Source: Hofstenia miamia | Lineage: Eukaryota > Xenacoelomorpha > Acoela > Hofsteniidae | Direction of reading: 5' to 3' | DNA length: 64,000 nt | Assembly (NCBI GenBank): GCA_900660155.1 | Contig: CABFPE010000224.1 | Span: 120,932-184,931 of the forward strand | Shown here: piece after piece, positions 1 to 11,723 of the stretch | How positions within the stretch are numbered: the first letter of the stretch is position 1 | Layout: each line of letters begins with the position of its first letter | Position numbers and translations under genes: made by a program | Notes under the pieces: model-generated | The model's input: the letters and a program-made list of their open reading frames with translations, nothing else | The model's database searches: none | Told to the model about the DNA's origin: nothing

Positions 1-107
1 TATATATATATACGGGCTCTAGATACTATAGGATTTGTATCCATCGCCCGCACTTTCCGATTTTCCATAGTATCCAGCTTCTTATATATATATATAGATA
101 TATATAA
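1..107. repeat. TA microsatellites flanking a small imperfect hairpin
   Basis: TA runs at 1-12 and about 82-107 enclose a 70-base block. Its arms are imperfect inverted repeats: CTAGATACTATAGGA near 19-33 pairs with the complement of the TCCATAGTATCCAG stretch near 64-77. It may be a tiny palindromic insertion into a TA microsatellite. The family is unknown, and the left TA run is cut by the window edge. Confidence 0.55.
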
Positions 108-739
108 CTTAAGATTTTATGAATAAATGGAAACTAACATATTTTTTATAATTTAAATTTCAAAGTTCATGGACTGTTTTGAGTACACATTCGCCACTTT
201 TTCAATTGTTCAAAAATAGAATTTTTATAACAGTGTATTACTCCCAATAAAAAATATATTTACTAGTAAGTAGACTGTCAACCATGCATGTTACGAACGA
301 CTGAGAATATTTTTTTGCTGTAATTTTTCATTTTTGATAAACGCTACTATACAATGTTTTAGTAACCAACTACACAAACTTATTACTACCTGCGCTGGAT
401 TCGCAAATTGGCACTAAATATTAACAATTACACACTAAGAATTGCAAATTTAATACGATATTCGTCTGCGCGGAATTTTTGAAGAAACCTGTTGTTAATG
501 GAACTATTTGTGGCTAATCCTCTATTTCGGTTGGAGTAGATAGAAATTTGAATTAATTGTTGTTTATTGCTTGAGAAACTGAGCAGAAATTATACAAACA
601 GTGAGTGGCGACCGTGAGAGTATTTGTTTACAATATTTTTGCATGCTTTCCTCGTGGCAATAAATCTTTTCAACAACACGTGTTTGCAATGTATATTACT
701 GCTGCACAATTTATGTATAAATAGTGTATATACTAATAC

Positions 740-821
740 CTCCCTCTCCGTAGTATGGTTTTTGCAAAAAACCGCTACATAGAGGGAGGGGAGGAAAATT
801 TTCCATACTACATAGAGGGAG
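740..821. repeat. Imperfect 19-bp inverted repeat (hairpin)
   Basis: Bases 740-758 (CTCCCTCTCCGTAGTATGG) pair with 803-821 (CCATACTACATAGAGGGAG) at 17 of 19 positions around a 44-base loop. The loop holds another copy of the TACATAGAGGGAG word at about 776-788. It looks like the end of an unidentified foldback or MITE-type element. Confidence 0.6.
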
Positions 822-3456
822 TTTGGGATTTTGGCCGAAAATTAACTTTTTGGCTATTACTCCCTAAAATATTTTGCATGAAGGTAGTGACTACCAAAAG
901 ACTATGTCCTACAAAAATTCAGGAATTTATGTGGGAANTTGCATTTTTTTCCCAAATACTTGTGCCAGTCATCATTGAGTATAAAGATCACAATCGCATA
1001 TTTTTTGGGTCTAAGTGTTGGAAATACACTTCTTACCCCACAAAAATTGTTAAGGGCGCTGTTATATATTGCTGTATGGAAAAAATTATATTTTTCTACA
1101 CATTTACAATTTGTGGTATGACACTTCGAAGTGTAAAAAATTACATTGTTAGGTGTATATTGGAGCTGTGTAGAGATTTATGCATGGAAAAAAGATTTTG
1201 TATTGTTGTCCTTGGTTTCCTACGTTTTGTAGGTTAGGGACTAAATATCTCATTTTAAGCCAGTGAATCTCGGAACTCCAATATAATAAGTCTTCAATTG
1301 ATGAAATTTCTTTACATTCTTGATCTCTGTGAGACTTCATTCGTCAAAAAGTGTTTGTTTGTCAACTCATTACGGAAAAATAATGTAGACGGTTCCGTCA
1401 TTCGTATTTTTCAAACCCAACTCCCTTAGTTGTCCTTTCCAGTAACGCAATTCCGTTATTCCCTTATTCAGATCATTATCTGTCCAGCGAATTATAAGAT
1501 ATAAAATAATGGAATTAATTTTTTGTTCACGTTTGTATTGATTTTATATGAAGCTAATTTACGCAATTCCAATGGTTCCTATATACGTAACTAAAAGAAA
1601 CAATTTCTTAAGGAGTAAATGTATTTTTAGCTATAAAACGTCAAAGTTTATATTAAAATATCGGAAATAGCGGGATTTTATTTGCATGAATTTTTGTTTT
1701 TAACTTATAACTTCTTTGATCTTAACTTTGTTATAAAACTGTATTGACAACGTTCCAGGGGACAGGAATATCAATATTTGTAATTAAAACTTGTTCGTAT
1801 TGCTCTTTCTACTTTTGACAATAAGCATCAAAAATGAATTTACAAGCTAAACGCTTTAGACTTCAAGATCTTTCTAATACTCTGACAAAGGATAAAGATT
1901 ATTTAAATAAAATTTAGAATTTTACAAAGTGGTGAATAACTCATGAGAAAGGCCGAATGTGGATGGCCAACGAAATTAGAAAATTCAGATCGACAATCAA
2001 TTTCAAATGTAAATTTGTCTTCATGAAGAACAAAGCAACTGCCTGGATAAATTACCATTTCCCATGATTTTTTAACAGGAAAAAGTCTCTTTCAAATACA
2101 CCGCAACACAATAAAGGATCCAGTTAAGCGACTGGCGAAATTCATTCCAATAATTATGGTTTGGGGAGTGCTTTCGTAGCGAGAGTTTTAATTGAAAATT
2201 GTTGACAGATCGTGAACAGGCAGCTAACAACATTGCCAAATTATAAATGATTTTGCCAGTTATGCAAATGCTCTTTTTCCCGTTTCCTGGATTATGCAAC
2301 AAGATTGGTAGGGCTCGGCTGCATAGCGAAAAAACCGAATCGAGAGAAAAAATCAAATAAATGTTCGTCTTGAACAACGTTTTCTAATATTGATTGTATT
2401 GATTGTAGCTAAATAACAAAATCGAAACCGAGCTCGTTTTTTTTTCGAAATCGCCGAGCACTAAAGATGTTTCGATGCCTTACAGTTCGCATGTCTCTAC
2501 TGAATATTTCACCCCAAAATGATATTCAAGTTTTTTTAGTGGCCATCAAATTCAACCGATCTTAGGCCTATAAAGAATGTTGGGTAAAAAAATCCAGAAA
2601 ATCTGTCCGAATTCTGGAGATATATCCTGGAATCGCAACACTCAATTTCTAAAAGCGTTAGGTAAAGTTTGATGAACTGAATCCCTAAAAAGTAATCACG
2701 CTTTCTGGAGAAAAAGCGCAATAAATAGACTAAACGGGAAGTCCATCGTAACTATAGGAAAGGTGCGATTCCATTTATATTTTGTTTTGATGTAATCGAA
2801 ATTTACGGTTTTGCTTACACCACTTTTTTTACCTGAACTATATAGATGTGAATTTGAACATCTTTTTACAAACGAGAAAATGAAACCACAGCACAGTAAG
2901 AAATTCATTTAATTGGTTCTTGCGATTTTCATCAGTGGCATATATTTACCTCTGTTCCATTTGCTTTGTTTTACTAGATTTTGTGATATTTCAAGGTAAC
3001 AAAAGTCAAAGTCTTCAAAACGTCTAATCCCTTATCTGTAAACCCTGATTATCTTAAGGGGAATTTTCTCGCTTTAAAATATCCAATGTAGAAATGTGCC
3101 TGAAAACGGACTGTTTTGTAAAAAGTATTGTCCTCCTAATTTTACAGAACACTCACATCGGTTAAATAATCTACCTTAATAACAAAAATTAATTCGCTTG
3201 CAGAAGCTGTTCTTGTTCCATGCTTGTACATACATTGATAAACAAAGTGATCAGGATTAACTTAATGAAATTCTAATCTCAAGTAGCTTTGCATCACTGT
3301 TGCATGAGCATACATGGGTTTTGCGCGAGGTAATAAACATAATTAATATTTTGCCGTTTTGCTTGAAGAAAATAAAAGTGTATAGAATATAATTTGGTGA
3401 AATTCTACCTGAAGCATAATGTAAGCGTTTTGCAACTTAATGCACTTCATCACCAC
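822..3456. other. AT-rich intergenic DNA without a recognised gene
   Basis: I see no gene in this stretch. A stop-free frame (755-1237, + strand, 160 codons, spanning the N at 938) starts inside the preceding hairpin. Its translation matches no family I recognise and its composition is like the surrounding AT-rich DNA, so I do not call it a gene. Confidence 0.6.
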
Positions 3457-3496
3457 CAGGGGCAGCGCTAGAAATTTTCTATGGGTGGTGCCAAAT
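3457..3496 (+). mobile_element. Orphan hAT-like left end
   Basis: The sequence begins CAGGGGCAGCGCTAG and is followed by a G-rich stretch. This resembles the CAGGGGC terminal inverted repeats of the hAT-type MITEs with clear target duplications elsewhere in this window. I found no matching right end, so this is either a truncated copy or coincidence. A similar start (CAGGGGCGCGGCC) lies near 5242. Confidence 0.3.
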
Positions 3497-3585
3497 GTTT
3501 AAGAGTGTGCTAACTTAAAAATAGTATATATTTTCCTTAGGAGTACATTCTGGTGGAAATGAGAAACCAATGCAATTTGCCAGCT

Positions 3586-4987
3586 TCTGTTTACTGAATA
3601 AATTAACAAGAATAAATATTCTTCTAAAGGGTACTATGTCTAGTGTAGGTGTGCTTAGCATACTTACGACCTCCCCTGACCCCGTTTCTGATGAACACCC
3701 TGCTGACATATATACTATTTTATTATTTAAGTCAATATATTATTACAATTGTTGCAATATTTTATTTACCAACAATGATTTGGCGATACTCGCCGAAATT
3801 ATGAATAAAATTGAGTAAAGTCAATTTAATATTAAATGCTGTTTATATCATTTGGATGTTGTCAAACAAATGATTTGAATAATTTTACTTTTTGCAATAA
3901 ACAATGAATTTTTGTAATATATGTCACAAAAAAATTAATTTAAATATATTGCGAAAATGTATCAGTCAATCATTTTTCGGGAAATAATATACCTAAGCAA
4001 TCGCAATTACAAAAATGCACTGTGCACCTTATTTTTAATCAATGCAACATTTTTTTAATGTTTGATGAATAAAAACGTCAATTTTAAAACATTTTTCTTT
4101 CAGTTTGTTTTAACTCATTGTCTACTGATGAGAATTTAGAGTCCAGTACCTTGGAAAATAATGACTTTATCTGAAACTGAGAGCCATTGCAGTTGGAAAC
4201 ATTACCCCATGGCTAAGTACCATGTTACTAGGTCAATCGAATTGTGTCAACTGTTAACCCTAAACGCACTGAGGAAGGCCGCTTCGNTCTGTTTACTGAA
4301 TAAATTAACAAGAATAAATATTCTTCTAAAGGGTACTATTTCTAGTGTAGGTGTGCTTAGCATACTTACGACCTCCCCTGACTCCGTTTCTGATGACCAC
4401 CCTGCTGACATATATACTATTTTATTATTTAAGTCAATATATTATTACAATTGTTGCAATATTTTATTTACCAACAATGATTTGGCGATACTCGCCGAAA
4501 TTATGAATAAAATTGAGTAAAGTCAATTTAATATTAAATGCTGTTTATATCATTTGGATGTTGTCAAACAAATGATTTGAATAATTTTACTTTTTGCAAT
4601 AAACAATGAATTTTTGTAATATATGTCACAAAAAAATTAATTTAAATATATTGCGAAAATGTATCAGTCAATCATTTTTCGGGAAATAATATACCTAAGC
4701 AATCGCAATTACAAAAATGCACTGTGCACCTTATTTTTAATCAATGCAACATTTTTTTAATGTTTGATGAATAAAAACGTCAATTTTAAAACATTTTTCT
4801 TTCAGTTTGTTTTAACTCATGTCTACTGATGAGAATTTAGAGTCCAGTACCTTGGAAAATAATGACTTTATCTGAAACTGAGAGCCATTGCAGTTGGAAA
4901 CATTACCTCATGGCTAAGTACCATGTTACTAGGTCAATCGAATTGTGTCAACTGTTAACCCTAAACGCACTGAGGAAGGCCGCTTCG
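3586..4987. repeat. 700-bp direct duplication across a single N (probable assembly duplicate)
   Basis: 3586-4286 and 4288-4987 are about 99% identical, differing by a few substitutions and a one-base indel, and are separated by the lone N at 4287. The first copy is 701 bases followed by N. This is what two unmerged overlapping contig ends or alleles look like when scaffolded with a placeholder N. Open frames inside both copies (for example 3570-3818 and 4862-5050) are not recognisable proteins. Confidence 0.85.
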
Positions 4988-6287
4988 GCCCCCATGTTTT
5001 TTTTGTCCATAACTTTGCTTGAAATTAATTTTTCAGTTGATTTCTTCTGAATTTTCCCAAAAACTGTCTGCTAACAAGACAAAGTTAAAGTGGAATAATT
5101 TTTTATCAGGGCCTGTGTCAAAAGGGTCTGAAAAAATTTCTTTTAGTAAAAAATTCAAAAGTTTACGCAATTAATTTCATTGAGTTATCATTAAGTGTCA
5201 GGGTTAACAAAAAATGATGTTAGTGTATAAAAATATTTTACAGGGGCGCGGCCTCTATCTACTAATATTGGTACAAAATAGTTTATCTTATAAGACAAGG
5301 GTTTTAGAAGATCTGTGGTGAAAATCAGTGTCATTCATCTATCAGAGGAAGGGCCGGGAGGTCAAACTTAAAATAAGAAAAATATAAAATTTTTATTTGG
5401 TGCTATATTTTGAATACAGTAAGAATAATGATTAAATATGATTACGTACCATATCAAAAGTGGCCTAAGTTGTCACGAGGCATTGATGCTGAAGCGCGGC
5501 TGAAAAATGGCAACCTCTGGGTGGGGCAAGAGTGGTTATGCGTTGTGAAATTTGTTATTTTTTAAACTTTTTTTAACTTAAAAATTACCTTAATATATAT
5601 TATTATGTTACGTATTTGATTTTTGAAACATAAATAAACATTATTTATTGACTGTATATATAATTTATTCATTCATTTTTAGAATACTGGCTGAACTTGA
5701 GCGTATTTTTTTTGTTTTCCTGTTCGAGTAAGTCTTTGACAATAAGTAGAAGGAATATAAGTTAATAAACTGTTTCCTTCTATTTTTAATGCTCAATTCA
5801 TTTAGGTTCTTTTTCACCTTTATTTTTCCAAAAATTGCTGACATTAAAACTTCATTTGCGTATAAAATCGTAACCAATAAATATATTTTTTTTTAAAATT
5901 GGCAAAGATGTAGTTCAAAGGTGTATCTTTTATTTATACAATTTTACCCAAAACTGCTCTCAAATCTCCATGACAATCTGTTATTTATATATTTTCAAAC
6001 TTTGATTCATATTCAGCCTCATATTCCGCCTAAATTATTTCCACAGGAATGATAAATGAATAATTATTGTAGTAAACAAAGGTTTAACTGCATAAGCGTA
6101 TTATATCGAATTTATTACAAAAATATAGTAATTAGTCATGCTTATAACCAAAATTGGAATATAATGGCGAACGGCTTTTATGTGCTTAGCCACATCAAGT
6201 TGGAAATGGGATTGACATAATTTTATGGAACTGCCGCTAAAAATTGAATCGAATGATTCTAAGGTAAATTATCAAATAATTTCTCGG
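4988..6287. other. AT-rich intergenic DNA without a recognised gene
   Basis: No protein family, RNA gene or complete mobile element is recognisable here. Short open frames such as 5665-5877 on the - strand have the lysine, asparagine and phenylalanine-rich composition expected of random AT-rich DNA. Confidence 0.6.
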
Positions 6288-6973
6288 GTAATAATGAAGT
6301 GGGGCGGGTATGAGGCAAGATTTCTCTAAAGTGGATACCAATGAGGCAAAAAATGGGGTAAAAACAATTTTGAGGTGAGAAAAACTGAACCAAAGAACTG
6401 CCAATTTGGGAGATTGTAACGTAATTTTTTTACATCACAGCTCCCTACTTGATAAAATTTTGATTGACTCGGAAATTATGGAAAATCCATTACCATGTAT
6501 TTCCAACTCTTAGCGGAATTGGATTTCATTCAATATTACTAACAAAATCTTTTTGATCTGATATGTCATCAATAGCCTTTACAATTATCCTTGCATAAAT
6601 ATATTGCATAAAATATTCGCTTTATATAGCTAAAATTTGTTATTTGGCTTTTAATAATTTTAATATATATATTATTAGATTCCTATTGGCATTTGAAAAA
6701 AATGATTCTGTATCTTCTAGACAGTAATAGTTCAAAATATTTGGCAGTGGTTTTGTGGTTCAGTGCTATGAATATAGTCATCGAACAAATATGGGGCAAT
6801 AAGATATCGCTAGTAGTTTTTGGGGTTTCGTTGAGTGGGGCAATTTAGGGCTTTAGTACATAAAGATTGGGGCAATATTGGGGCAGATGTCAACACGTGG
6901 AAATAAAGCAGGGCACAAAGTCTCTGGAGCGGGGCAGGGCAGGTCTCAAAAATCTGTCCCACTTCAATCTCTG
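6288..6973. repeat. GGGGCA-rich repeat, possibly a MITE
   Basis: The + strand carries repeated G-runs, mostly GGGGCA or GGGGCG, around 6300, 6792, 6836, 6869, 6881 and 6931, in otherwise AT-rich DNA. The outer ends are weakly inverted: GTAATAATGAAGTGGG at the left resembles the complement of the right end, CAGAGATTGAAGTGGG. I found no convincing target-site duplication. It is probably a decayed non-autonomous DNA element. Confidence 0.35.
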
Positions 6974-8762
6974 CTCTAAGGTGCCATGATATCAATAAAG
7001 ATGTACCATAATTTTCTTAATATAATATATTACTCTCTATAAACTTTCTTAAATATGAATTACCTATAAAACGCTTAGAAATCGCAATTTTTCTTTTATA
7101 TCTTGAATCTTAAATTTCTTTGCAGATTGAGTTCCAAATGTGAAACAAATCTATATAATCACTGTTGAATCCAAATGGGCACCGAGGTGAATTTGCGCCT
7201 TTCTCTACGGAGATTTAAGTTATAATCCTTTTCAATCATTAGTATTAACAAAATTGGGATACTAGTCCATTTTACAAAAAATTTTGTTTTTCAAGAAAAT
7301 ATTGTATATGCTTATTTATAGAAATTGGTAGCACAACGAGCCTGTATTTGGCAATTGTAGTTTCCACTGAAAGCTGGTTTAGTATACACTACAAAAATAG
7401 GCCACGCGTTATTACGTTTATTCTTGTATATATTTATGCATGCATGTGTATGTGTATATATGGTACACTTTGTGTTCTACTTTACATTGGGTGAGGTAGC
7501 TTGTATTGAAATTGTCACATTAAATTGTTTGAAAGGAAATCACAATTATATAGATAAGAAAAGTTTAACAGTCAACTCCGAAATCAATTTTCCTGAACGT
7601 CTTCTCAGCATGAAGTACTGTTGATCTTGATTCTATTTCAGTTTATCAGTAAGCAGTCATTGTCATTAGGCTTATAAATTCAAGAGTAAATGATTATTAC
7701 GAATTTTGCAAAAATTTCAATTTATAACTAGATCAAGTAATGTGGCTATTTTCCAATTTAGAAATCTTGTAATGAAACGCTCGATTTTCTATTCTTTCAA
7801 TTCTTTTACTACTATCGAGTAACCGAAAAGTTCGAGCACTGAAATTCCGTAGAAACTTTTGTTTTGTACACGTGCTCCACACGTTTCTATTATCGAATTG
7901 ATTTTATTTCTTCTAGTGTTAGTCGATTGTGATGATGTAAGTTCTAACAAGATTGTCAAACGGTAGAGTTTATAAATGACGCTTCAGCTGTAGTTGCACA
8001 TCTATTGCTTCGTGTCATTCAAAGCTATGCCTGTAGGAATAATTTCGAATATTTTCAAAGGAATTCATGGCTGTTTGTATTTTGTAGCGAATGGGTGTGA
8101 TAAATTTCAATCCAATATAAATTTATTCATTGACTGATAAAGTTCACTGCGTCATAAACAACCTTGTAGCAGGCACAGCTATATTGGTTAGTGCTGAAAT
8201 GTATACAGTTTTGTCGTCTTCAATGTGAAACTCATTTTCAACTACCTGTCTAAATTATTCTCGAATTGCCAACTGTTTTCTACATTATAACGCTTGTATC
8301 AAATGTCTTTTTAGTTTTGCCCCATGGTTATGACGCAATCTTCATCTGTTTGTCAGATTTGATGAATAACTTTGAATTGTCAGTGTTTAATTCACTTTGG
8401 CTAGTAAACGGTTTTCACCCTGATTCTATTAGCAATTTTGTACAATATTTGTCAGCGGTTTCTCAACAGATTTTTAGGGTATTTCGGGTATTTGCTGTTG
8501 CCATTGGCATTAGACCGCTTTATTATCTGAAAATTAAGTACGGTGAGAATTTTAATGTTTTTAAAATTCGGATTTGTTGCTGTAAAAGATTTAATACTTT
8601 TTGGTATTTCAGAAACAGTAATAATTTTTTACGCAAATCACATCATTAAATGAGTACGCACAAATCCATAGATGTATCCATACCGCAGACTTTCAGTATT
8701 TCTTAACTACTTTAAGGAAAATTGATAAAAAAATGTCGGCAAAACTGTTTGTTAATTTAAAG
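6974..8762. other. AT-rich intergenic DNA without a recognised gene
   Basis: Nothing recognisable. The longest uninterrupted frame is 127 codons at 8266-8649 (+). Its translation is hydrophobic and phenylalanine-rich and matches no family I know. At this base composition a random frame of that length is expected about once in a window this size. Confidence 0.55.
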
Positions 8763-8938
8763 CAGTGGTTCTCAATTCTCAACCTTTTTTAAGATAAGTG
8801 AGTAATTAAGTAAAAAATGAATATTTATTTAATGAGATCCTTGCGGTTCATATTGTATTTGCTATTTTTATTGTGTTGGCCCCTAGTAAAGCTACGTTGA
8901 ACGATGGGATCCATGTGGGTGCTGGTTGAGAAACACTG
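8763..8938. mobile_element. hAT-like MITE (176 bp)
   Basis: The terminal inverted repeats are CAGTGGTTCTCAA at the left and, read from the right end, CAGTGTTTCTCAA (12 of 13 identical). CAGTGGTTCTCAA is a classic hAT-superfamily terminus. The flanking 8-mers, ATTTAAAG and CTTTAACA, agree at 5 of 8 positions, consistent with a worn 8-bp target-site duplication. The interior is non-coding. Confidence 0.8.
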
Positions 8939-11097
8939 CTTTAACAATGCTAGTAGAAATAGCGTGCTATATTTGTATATATTCTGAAAATATTCTTATT
9001 GAATTATTTTCCTTTTTTGAAATAGTTTTTCAAACACGCAGCTTTAAGCCGTTATAAGTTTAAGCCAAGCAAAGTGATTCTAAAAATAAATAATGATAGA
9101 GTCTCTGAAATCGTCAATAGACTTGCCAGAAACATTATAAACAAAAAAAGTAATCTTGAATGCGATTTTAAATATTTTTAATTTTTTATTATATTTAGGT
9201 GAAAGCCCCATCATAGCAAATTATTTGCCTTGCAGTTGCATATTTCCTGTGCAAATGTTTCGGATTTAACTGTCCGGAATTTCTCTCGAACAGGCCATAC
9301 CACATGTTAATTTCACCCACCTGGTTTCTAGTTTTTAGTGTTACTATTATATTGTATGCTTTCTTAAATAAATTTAGCTTGTAAATTACAGTAAAATTAA
9401 GCTTCTCGAAAATTTTTTATAAAATATCGGTTGATTTCTTCGAATCTTTTAACATTTCACCGTTTTGTTGGAATGCAGCGTGCGCTGCCTGGAAATCTTG
9501 GACTACCTGAAATTCAAAGTTGCTGTCTTGAGCTGACGCTGACTGCAATGCCTGGAAATGCCTAGTTTTAAAGCCTCAAATGTGATGTCTTGTTTACGTA
9601 TTTTAAATTTTTGTCGTCATATTTAAGTTGTTGACGCTTTTCGTTGAAACTGTTGAGTGATCCAGATTGAGAAGCCTCCTGTCATTGAAAAATGGATCGT
9701 TTTTTATTGCTCTCGTATTCACTTGTTTGCAAATTGTTTTAAGTTTGGCTTTGAACTGTATATTATACTATTAACTGCATTCAATTACGTCATACTTCTT
9801 TCAGATACCCTATTTTTATTTTTTTTGTTAATGTTAACACCCAAGATGTTCAGATAATCGGGTGTTCATTGTGTTTATCCTTTAACGTCCATTTTAAAGA
9901 ACAACCTGTTTTCCACATTTACAAAGAATCACGTCTATTGGGCACGTCTATTGGGGAATATGCTTAATGCAATGTTGAAAATGTCTATTAAAGCGTAATG
10001 CTGGGCTTGAAATTGATGAAAAGAATAAAAAATTTTCCTTGGAAATTTCGGATTTTTGAAAATTATTTAAATTCTTTCCAAAACTAATATTCAAGTATTT
10101 ATAAAGTTTTGAACCCATGCAAGCAACAAATAATTTTGAGTGTTTTGATATGTGCAAAAATATCTCAAACTTATTGAGGCGTGCCATGTGCAAAGTCAGA
10201 GGTCGCGGATTGAGAGCTTTTAGATTGAGCATAGCGTTAATTTTTTTGCAATCATGAAAAATTTTCAAAAATCCCAAAACAGTTTAAGGATAAGCTAGTT
10301 TAAACATACATATATTATACTGAACTCCACCTGTTATATTCGTATTTTTCCGCCCATCATTTTCAATTCTGATATTGTGTTTTTTACTTAAGATATTTTT
10401 CGAAATTAAAAGCAAATTTATTTTTCATTCTGTCAATGTAATGAGATGATAATTGTGTAATAAGCGTCAACTTTATATATGTTATTGGTTCCGTTGATAA
10501 TCAAGAAAATTACCGTTTTCAATGTTTTAGCACCAATTTTGGTTCAGAAAACGCCGTTCACAATTCTACTGAAAGCGCTAAGACAAATATTGACAAAGTT
10601 TTTTCATCGTCCAACCATATATAATTTTGGTTGGAATTTTGGACTTTAGCCCTGCTCAATTTCATATGAGGTCCAGTGAAGCAAATTTCAATAATATAAT
10701 TTATGCTTTGAAACCAAATTTTTATGAAATAAAATTTATAAAAATGGATTTTATTAAACTTTAGGCACATTGCAAACATTACCTTATCATTAATTATTTA
10801 ATATGCTTTTTAACCATTTGGGATTCGTTCTTGATGTGGTTGTCTCTAATATGGTATATTAAGCTTTTAGTTGAACTTTAGACGCAGCCCAAACGTCAGT
10901 GATAATAGTGGTCCAAACAGTGTTTGTGTTTTTTATTATAAATGTATGCCGAATATTTTAACTTTGAGCACTCTGTATTGGAGTTAAGACTCGTTCTGGC
11001 AACAGAGTCCCAACCTGTGAGCTTGTAACCCGATGTTGACTCGGTTGACAAAAATATTTTTAAAAGCAGTTATCAACAAATTATAAAGTTGTAGATT
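8939..11097. other. AT-rich intergenic DNA without a recognised gene
   Basis: No gene is recognisable. A small direct repeat of CACGTCTATTGG occurs twice near 9930-9955. The last few hundred bases may belong to the decayed hAT element whose transposase remnant follows. Confidence 0.5.
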
Positions 11098-11432
11098 TTA
11101 AGCACTTTGGTTAATAGCCATGCAGTCTACGGGTTGGGATTCCAAAGTCTCTGGATGGGCTGTTTCCCTATTTTTTCGAGTAGTCTTCCCTGCAGCTGAA
11201 AAAATTTCTCCCAGATTGCGATGGTGATCTGGGCATATTATGAATTTTTCTTGCAAATTGTGCACTGTTGGCGATGCTGCTGATTTTGTTTCTCATCCTG
11301 GAGGATGTCATCATCAATGTTTGGTAAAATCATTTGGGTGCTATCCAATCTAGAAATTGTCGAACAACATTTTGGAAAGGGAGAGAAGCACCGTTCTACA
11401 GCATCTTTGTGCAGTGGGGATTTAATGGTCAA
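11098..11432 (-). pseudogene. hAT transposase C-terminal remnant
   Basis: Read on the - strand, 11241 to 11098 encodes a stretch containing EIFSAAGKTTRKNRE and HPETLES, ending at TAA (11098-11100). The hAT C-terminal dimerisation domain typically reads SERVFSAAG, then a basic run, then L-P-E, so the match is to that superfamily. The adjoining 64-codon frame at 11238-11432, in another phase, is likely the preceding part of the same decayed gene but has no motif I can identify. The N-terminal zinc finger and the catalytic residues are not visible. This is a short non-functional fossil and probably a source relative of the hAT-type MITEs nearby. Confidence 0.65.
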
Positions 11433-11723
11433 ATGGTGTGAAAAGAAACTGATTAGTAAATAAATTGTTCATCTTCACCAGGATGCAATAGATGAGATAT
11501 CATGCCTAAGGCATAAAAGTGGTAATTAAGTTATTTAACAATATCATTTAAAAACATTTTCAAATTATTGAATTTGAAATAGCATTTTTTTAAATTACTG
11601 AAATTGAATACACAAATTTATTCACGCAGTAACCCTAAAAATTTCATTCTTTTGTTACATCGGTTTCCCGCGACATTTTTGCATCGAATACTGGGACCCA
11701 GTAACTTGGTTGTTAAATTGGCA

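Noticed and set aside
755-1237. 160-codon open frame with an internal N
   Set aside because: It begins inside a hairpin repeat, contains an unresolved base, has no recognisable domain and is AT-biased like its surroundings. I kept it only as a possible part of an unknown repeat.
8266-8649. 127-codon open frame as a gene candidate
   Set aside because: At about one-third G+C roughly one frame of this length is expected by chance in 64 kb on both strands. The translation is phenylalanine- and isoleucine-rich with no family match.
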